A program made the translations under genes and the position numbers. This document shows, piece by piece, positions 6,913 to 10,433 of a stretch of 10,433 bases of DNA. The notes beneath the pieces are model-generated. The model worked only from the letters and a program-made list of their open reading frames with translations. It had not been told where the DNA came from and made no database searches. The stretch comes from Chloroflexota bacterium (GTDB taxonomy: Bacteria > Chloroflexota > Anaerolineae > B4-G1). The stretch's first letter is position 1, and each line of letters starts with the position of its first letter. The DNA lies in contig JAAEPW010000107.1 of assembly GCA_024232355.1 (NCBI GenBank), positions 1-10,433 on the forward strand, read 5' to 3'.

Positions 6913-6932
6913 AGTTCAGTGCTCTGCGATCC

Positions 6933-7415
6933 TTACAAGTCCTTATAATACCGCACCAAAGGCAAAGCCGTATAACCGGCTTTCTCATACGATCTTCTAG
7001 CGGGCGCGTGGCCTGGATCTCCGCCAGTTCCCACTATGGCCATTTTCATCCCGCTCTCTTTCATCTTGACCAGGGCAAAGTTGTTCAATGCTGTGCCTAT
7101 GCCACAGTTCTGATATTCTGGATGAACGGCGAGCAGGTAGATTTCACCCATTTCATCTTTGTGCAATTGATAGGCCACAAATCCAACCACGATGCCGTCG
7201 ACCTTGGCAACGTAAACCATCGTTTCGTCGCCATCTTGACAGACCTTTTCGGCATGTTCCCTTTGACTCTTTTGCCAATCTGGCCAAATCATCGCATAGA
7301 TTTTGGGCCCCAAGACTTGCTTGAACGAAACAAAAACAGGCTCCCACGCCAATAACGATATGCGCACCAAATCCTCGACGTCATTATCACAAACAGATCG
7401 GATACGTAAATCCAT
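6933..7415 (-). CDS. GNAT-family N-acetyltransferase
   Basis: Encodes 160 residues, the usual size of a single-domain GNAT enzyme that transfers acetyl from acetyl-CoA to an amine in the cytoplasm. The ATG at 7413-7415 is preceded by AGGAG (complement of 7423-7427) at a seven-base distance. An in-frame TTG three bases upstream is less well placed. The central strand EIYLLAVHPEYQNCGIG (91-107) ends in the acetyl-CoA pyrophosphate loop, Q102-x-x-G105-x-G107. It is followed by a helix, the strand MKMAIVGTGG (123-132), and ARRSYEKAGY (139-148) with the Tyr common near the active site. No signal peptide is present. The substrate cannot be told; close relatives act on small molecules or protein N-termini. 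It converges on the lipoprotein gene and has no visible functional link with it. Confidence 0.92.
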   Translation of the reverse strand: MDLRIRSVCDNDVEDLVRISLLAWEPVFVSFKQVLGPKIYAMIWPDWQKSQREHAEKVCQDGDETMVYVAKVDGIVVGFVAYQLHKDEMGEIYLLAVHPEYQNCGIGTALNNFALVKMKESGMKMAIVGTGGDPGHAPARRSYEKAGYTALPLVRYYKDL

Positions 7416-7496
7416 CAAAAGTCTCCTTTTAACATCTGCGCTTTAACCGGCATGTCCGCTTTATGGCCCTTTTGTGACCTCATTCAGACCGAAAAC

Positions 7497-7527
7497 TTGT
7501 CACTAGGGAGGCAATTTGTGATATAAT
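7497..7527 (+). promoter_or_regulatory. Strong-looking sigma70-type promoter with no gene downstream
   Basis: TTGTCA (7497-7502) and TATAAT (7522-7527) are separated by 19 bases, with an extended TG at 7519-7520. Transcription would start at about 7534, inside the left arm of the inverted repeat that begins at 7530. No + strand gene follows for several kilobases. The box could drive a small RNA, serve an element, or be chance in AT-rich sequence. Confidence 0.45.
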
Positions 7528-7529
7528 AT

Positions 7530-7661
7530 GTAACTACTCAGTCTACCCTTGCAAAGGTTGCGAATTGCACTGTTGCTGTAGTGATTTTTGGTCAACGAAA
7601 GCATCTTTGGCTTGAAAAGCACTGTCGAACCTTTGCAAGGGTTCCATACCCGAGTAGTTAC
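7530..7661. repeat. 132-bp two-step inverted repeat (MITE-like or structured RNA)
   Basis: GTAACTACTC (7530-7539) pairs with GAGTAGTTAC (7652-7661), and ACCCTTGCAAAGGTT (7545-7559) pairs with AACCTTTGCAAGGGT (7628-7642). Both pairs are perfect and are separated by unpaired 5- and 9-base segments. Each 15-base arm is also a near palindrome around TTGCAA. The 68-base interior has GCACTGT twice (7566-7572, 7619-7625). No coding frame and no clear target duplication are seen. A short non-autonomous element is the first reading; a transcribed hairpin RNA is the second. Confidence 0.65.
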
Positions 7662-8072
7662 TCATAATCTTTCCATAGACCTATTTTTATGAGGGAACGG
7701 GCTGCTTGGCCAATTTTGGTGATTCAGCAACCTGCTTTGTTTGAGTGTGTAAACTTGCGGTTCGATTATTTTTTGAGAACATGCGCAGATTTAGGGCGGG
7801 CTGTGTTTGAACGCATGAATTGTTGAGCCCAAAGACTTGTGGTGCATAAAAAATCAATTTTCCGCGTGTGTCTCCTCCACATTTCCGACCAGGTAGTGCT
7901 CACTGAACGTGGTCACAGCTTCCCTATGAACCCGAATCGAATGCGAACATAATACCTGCACTCAACAAGCTAGCAACACGGGTTCCAAATAATGAGGTGG
8001 ACGTTCTGTTCATGAGCCAAGCAATTAATCTGACGTAAGTTTATGGTAAGCAGAGATGGTTTCTCCTCAATC
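7662..8072. other. About 410 bases without a recognised gene
   Basis: This stretch lies between the inverted repeat and the 3' end of the transposase gene. It has mixed, mostly AT-rich composition and no reading frame of note on either strand; the longest - strand start gives about 29 codons. It should contain the outer end of the insertion sequence on this side, but I could not match any part of it to the sequence beyond 10052 as terminal inverted repeats. Confidence 0.5.
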
Positions 8073-10052
8073 TCAAGCGAGCAAAACGTCGAATGGACGT
8101 GCTTCACCCTGGGATGGTCCAAGTGAATGGTCAGTTAAACAATGATAGATGTCAAGGGACAAGCCAAGTAGTTTCAGAACTCGTACTTGCACATCGTTGA
8201 GCGTAGTCAAATGTTGTTCTACGATTTGACCAGCCCGAGTGCGTGTGCTCAAGCTGATATTCTCAAAGGCTCGCAGTAACAACTCGGCGCTGGGTGAGGC
8301 GGTGCGCCGTTTGGGATTGCCGTCGTACAAGCCACTCAAGGTTTCCTTCTGTTCGGCTAACGAACGGCGCACCACGAATTCGAGAATGACCAGCAGGCGT
8401 AGAGCCAAGGTGAGCGGCGGATTGTGACAATCCGACAGGATCAGTCCTTTGGCGTGGGTATCAAGTTGCACATAGAGGGGCAGCAACGCCAGCAACGGAC
8501 CTTTGAGGCGAGCGAAAGGACGTTCAGCCAAGTACTGATTGCGATAAGCCAGTACGGCTTGGGTCAAACTCAACTTTTTGGCCGTAGTATTGGTGGCATA
8601 TACCCGCCAGCCCAGTCGACGTTTTGCCTGCTCGATGGCTTTCTCCTTTCGAGTCACATGTACCTGATAACGCACTTTCTCTTCGGTGCGCGCTGGCCGA
8701 CCGGCATAGGGGCGGATGTTGCGGATGGTCACTTGGCGCTCCAATTCGATATCGAAGAAATCTGTCATCTTGGACGCCTGCAGAATACTGTCGATGGCTT
8801 GGTGCAAGACATCTCCATTCTTGAACTGACGTTTGCCCTGCCCTGGCGGTGGAGTTAGCGCCTTGATCTTGGTTTCAATGCGATCCAAACGCCGGTCAAA
8901 GTGCCGTTCTTTCGTTTCCGCATAGGCTTTGCTGAGGATAATCAATGCCCGCTCTGTCCATGTGACAGTTGTGCCATCGTCGAGAATCACTTTTTGCCGA
9001 CGCTCAACCTCAAACCCTGTGGCAATCGCCAATTCAGGGTCTGGTTTTTGCTCCGGATCAATCGGCAAGTCTTGGGGAAAGTAGATGTTCGTCAATTCGA
9101 TCTCCCCAGCCCACACTTTGGCCAGTTTTTCGTCCAGAAAGGATGGCGTTTGACCAACCATAGCCAGGGGCATCAAGTAAAAGTCATGCCCATTGGCAAT
9201 GATAGCCCGCGTTTCGATTGCCCCCATCTTGCTGTCACCAATGTAGAGCAAGCCTACCTTGCCTAACGTCTCGCGCATGCGTCGATAAACTGGCACGTAG
9301 AGTGGATCATCTCCTTCATTCCCTGCTGCCACGTCGCCAGCCACTGGCATACCCAATGGATCTAATACCCCCAGCATCAACTTGAATTGAACTTCGTACA
9401 CACCCGCCTTGTTTCGCCCGACTTTGAAAATTGTGTCTCCCTTTGTGTCGTGATTGACCCCACCTACCGTTGCATCCAATCGCGCAGGGCCTATCACTTC
9501 CAGACGATAGGCTCGAATACTTTGCTGGCTGATATCTTGCTCAATGGCCCACCACAACTCGTCCGTGCTCAAGTAGCGCAATACATCTCCCAACCGATCA
9601 TCAGTGAAATCATTTTTTCTTATCGTTTGATCTATCAACGTTTCCAGAGTGTGTTGACGGTCGGCCACCCATTTTTGCACAGAGACCATCTTGTGGTCAG
9701 ATTCTGCCAGGATGTAGGTCAAAAAGATCACCGTTAACCACCCTACCCTGAGACCCTGGTGATTTCCATGTGGAATGTAGTGTTGGTCTATTATGCGCTG
9801 CACCTCCATCTGCTTCAAGATAGCCAGGATCAGTGGAATGCTGTCCACCCGTTCTGGTTCCTCTATCTTGATAACCTCTGCTTCACATTTCTCATTTATG
9901 CTCTCTGGAGGTAAACTGCTGTCGGGGATACTGCTGTCTTCGATCTCCACTTGCTCCTCTGCTGGCATACTTTCTGTTTGAACAGTCTCCGTCGAATCAG
10001 TATCATCCCCTTCAACCGACTCCAGTACTCGTTTGGATATCTCTTTCAGCAT
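8073..10052 (-). CDS. IS1634-type DDE transposase
   Basis: From the ATG at 10050-10052 the product is 659 residues and ends at TGA (8073-8075). It would cut and join insertion-sequence ends. Residues about 67-170 match the DUF4277-like start of IS1634 transposases (VDSIPLILAILKQMEVQRII, then HGNHQGLRVGWLTVIFL). The catalytic triad is visible as D193 (RLDATVGGV), D273 (LLYIGDSKMGA) and E510 within YRNQYLAERPFARLKG, which follows the Y-x2-Q-x3-E-x6-K version of the IS4-superfamily signature. The frame is intact, so the enzyme may be active. The start is uncertain: the frame stays open to a TTG at 10176-10178 (701 residues) through an Arg-rich segment, RGRRQKRQRIRRRKRHRG. The ATG has only a weak GAGG-like ribosome site. 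Residues 14-66 are acidic and poorly conserved in character. The ends of the element were not found. Confidence 0.88.
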   Translation of the reverse strand: MLKEISKRVLESVEGDDTDSTETVQTESMPAEEQVEIEDSSIPDSSLPPESINEKCEAEVIKIEEPERVDSIPLILAILKQMEVQRIIDQHYIPHGNHQGLRVGWLTVIFLTYILAESDHKMVSVQKWVADRQHTLETLIDQTIRKNDFTDDRLGDVLRYLSTDELWWAIEQDISQQSIRAYRLEVIGPARLDATVGGVNHDTKGDTIFKVGRNKAGVYEVQFKLMLGVLDPLGMPVAGDVAAGNEGDDPLYVPVYRRMRETLGKVGLLYIGDSKMGAIETRAIIANGHDFYLMPLAMVGQTPSFLDEKLAKVWAGEIELTNIYFPQDLPIDPEQKPDPELAIATGFEVERRQKVILDDGTTVTWTERALIILSKAYAETKERHFDRRLDRIETKIKALTPPPGQGKRQFKNGDVLHQAIDSILQASKMTDFFDIELERQVTIRNIRPYAGRPARTEEKVRYQVHVTRKEKAIEQAKRRLGWRVYATNTTAKKLSLTQAVLAYRNQYLAERPFARLKGPLLALLPLYVQLDTHAKGLILSDCHNPPLTLALRLLVILEFVVRRSLAEQKETLSGLYDGNPKRRTASPSAELLLRAFENISLSTRTRAGQIVEQHLTTLNDVQVRVLKLLGLSLDIYHCLTDHSLGPSQGEARPFDVLLA

Positions 10053-10271
10053 CCGCCAATACCACCCTCGATGGCGTTTTCTTCGTCGAATGCGCTGTCG
10101 CTTCTGTCTTCGACCACGAATGCACTCTACTGCCAGAGAGCGAGATCGCACGTCCGTCGCAGCGAACGCTGTCCGCAACTCTTCGCTCAGTTCTGATGGT
10201 GTATTGGTTCAGCGGGAATTGGAGTTTTGCCATCCTGAAATAAGACACTACAAGTTGCATAGACCGTGCCA

Positions 10272-10433
10272 TTATCGAACAAAACTACTACTTGCTGCTG
10301 TTGTTCTTTGGTTCTTGGCTCTTTGTTCACGAGCAACTTTCAGTTTGCGCTTGCGTTCAGCAAAGATTTTCGACTCGTTGCCCAGCAATTTATCTCTGGG
10401 TGTCACATAACCAATGGCGCTGTGCAGGCGTTC
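10272..10433 (-). CDS. 3' fragment of an IS3/IS481-type integrase-core transposase
   Basis: Reading from the right edge on the - strand gives 53 codons to TAA (10272-10274). The fragment begins ERLHSAIGYVTPRDKLLG and continues KIFAERKRKLKVAREQRAKN. The motif (E)RLHSAxGYxTP is the conserved end of the rve integrase core in IS3/IS481-like transposases, where the final Glu of the DDE triad lies just upstream, here outside the window. The rest is a basic helical tail. The gene starts beyond 10433, so whether it is intact cannot be judged. Bases 10179-10271, between it and the IS1634-type frame, should hold one end of each element. Confidence 0.82.
   Translation of the reverse strand, partial: ERLHSAIGYVTPRDKLLGNESKIFAERKRKLKVAREQRAKNQRTTAASSSFVR

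Noticed and set aside
10012..10272. 86-codon - strand frame starting between the two transposases
   Set aside because: It overlaps the IS1634-type frame in another phase and the noncoding end of the right-hand element, and it has no recognisable motif.
1..10433. CRISPR array, tRNA or rRNA genes
   Set aside because: No regularly spaced direct repeats, cloverleaf-like segments or rRNA signatures were seen on either strand by eye.

Overview
The window looks like a piece of an accessory or intergenic-rich chromosome of an environmental bacterium, most likely a member of the Chloroflexota. This is inferred from the moderately high GC content, the secreted multidomain proteins that carry short VYLPL segments, the DUF1566 and arylsulfotransferase-like domains, and the density of insertion-sequence debris. 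The taxon is a guess from style, not from a marker gene.

Layout. Bases 1-1200 hold no confident gene. They contain an 18-base G run, two hairpins, a possible decayed coding remnant, and stacked inverted-repeat elements. The clearest is a 159-bp MITE-like element (846-1004) with 18-bp terminal inverted repeats and a 10-bp target duplication. It sits inside a second element bounded by a different 18-bp inverted repeat (819-1065).

Bases 1206-6756 hold the core: two genes on the + strand. The first encodes a 1251-aa secreted protein with two DUF1566 (Lcl C-terminal-type) domains, an arylsulfotransferase-like beta-propeller region and a C-terminal helical domain. The second encodes a 533-aa lipoprotein with a four-cysteine linker module and the same C-terminal domain, 258 of 379 residues identical by my hand count with no gaps. 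That shared domain is itself a tandem duplication, and each half carries two LTxxQ-like motifs of the Spy/CpxP type. It is the most interesting protein feature here.

Bases 6757-6932 hold a cluster of small GC-rich hairpins between converging genes, followed by a GNAT acetyltransferase on the - strand (6933-7415). Bases 7416-8072 are non-coding, with a good sigma70-like promoter next to a 132-bp inverted repeat. Bases 8073-10052 (possibly to 10178) encode an IS1634-type DDE transposase on the - strand. The right edge cuts the 3' end of an IS3/IS481-type integrase-core transposase, also on the - strand.

How the genes work together: the two + strand genes are neighbours in tandem, both exported, and share a domain, so they probably act outside the membrane in the same process. 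That process cannot be named from sequence. The acetyltransferase and transposases have no visible link to them.
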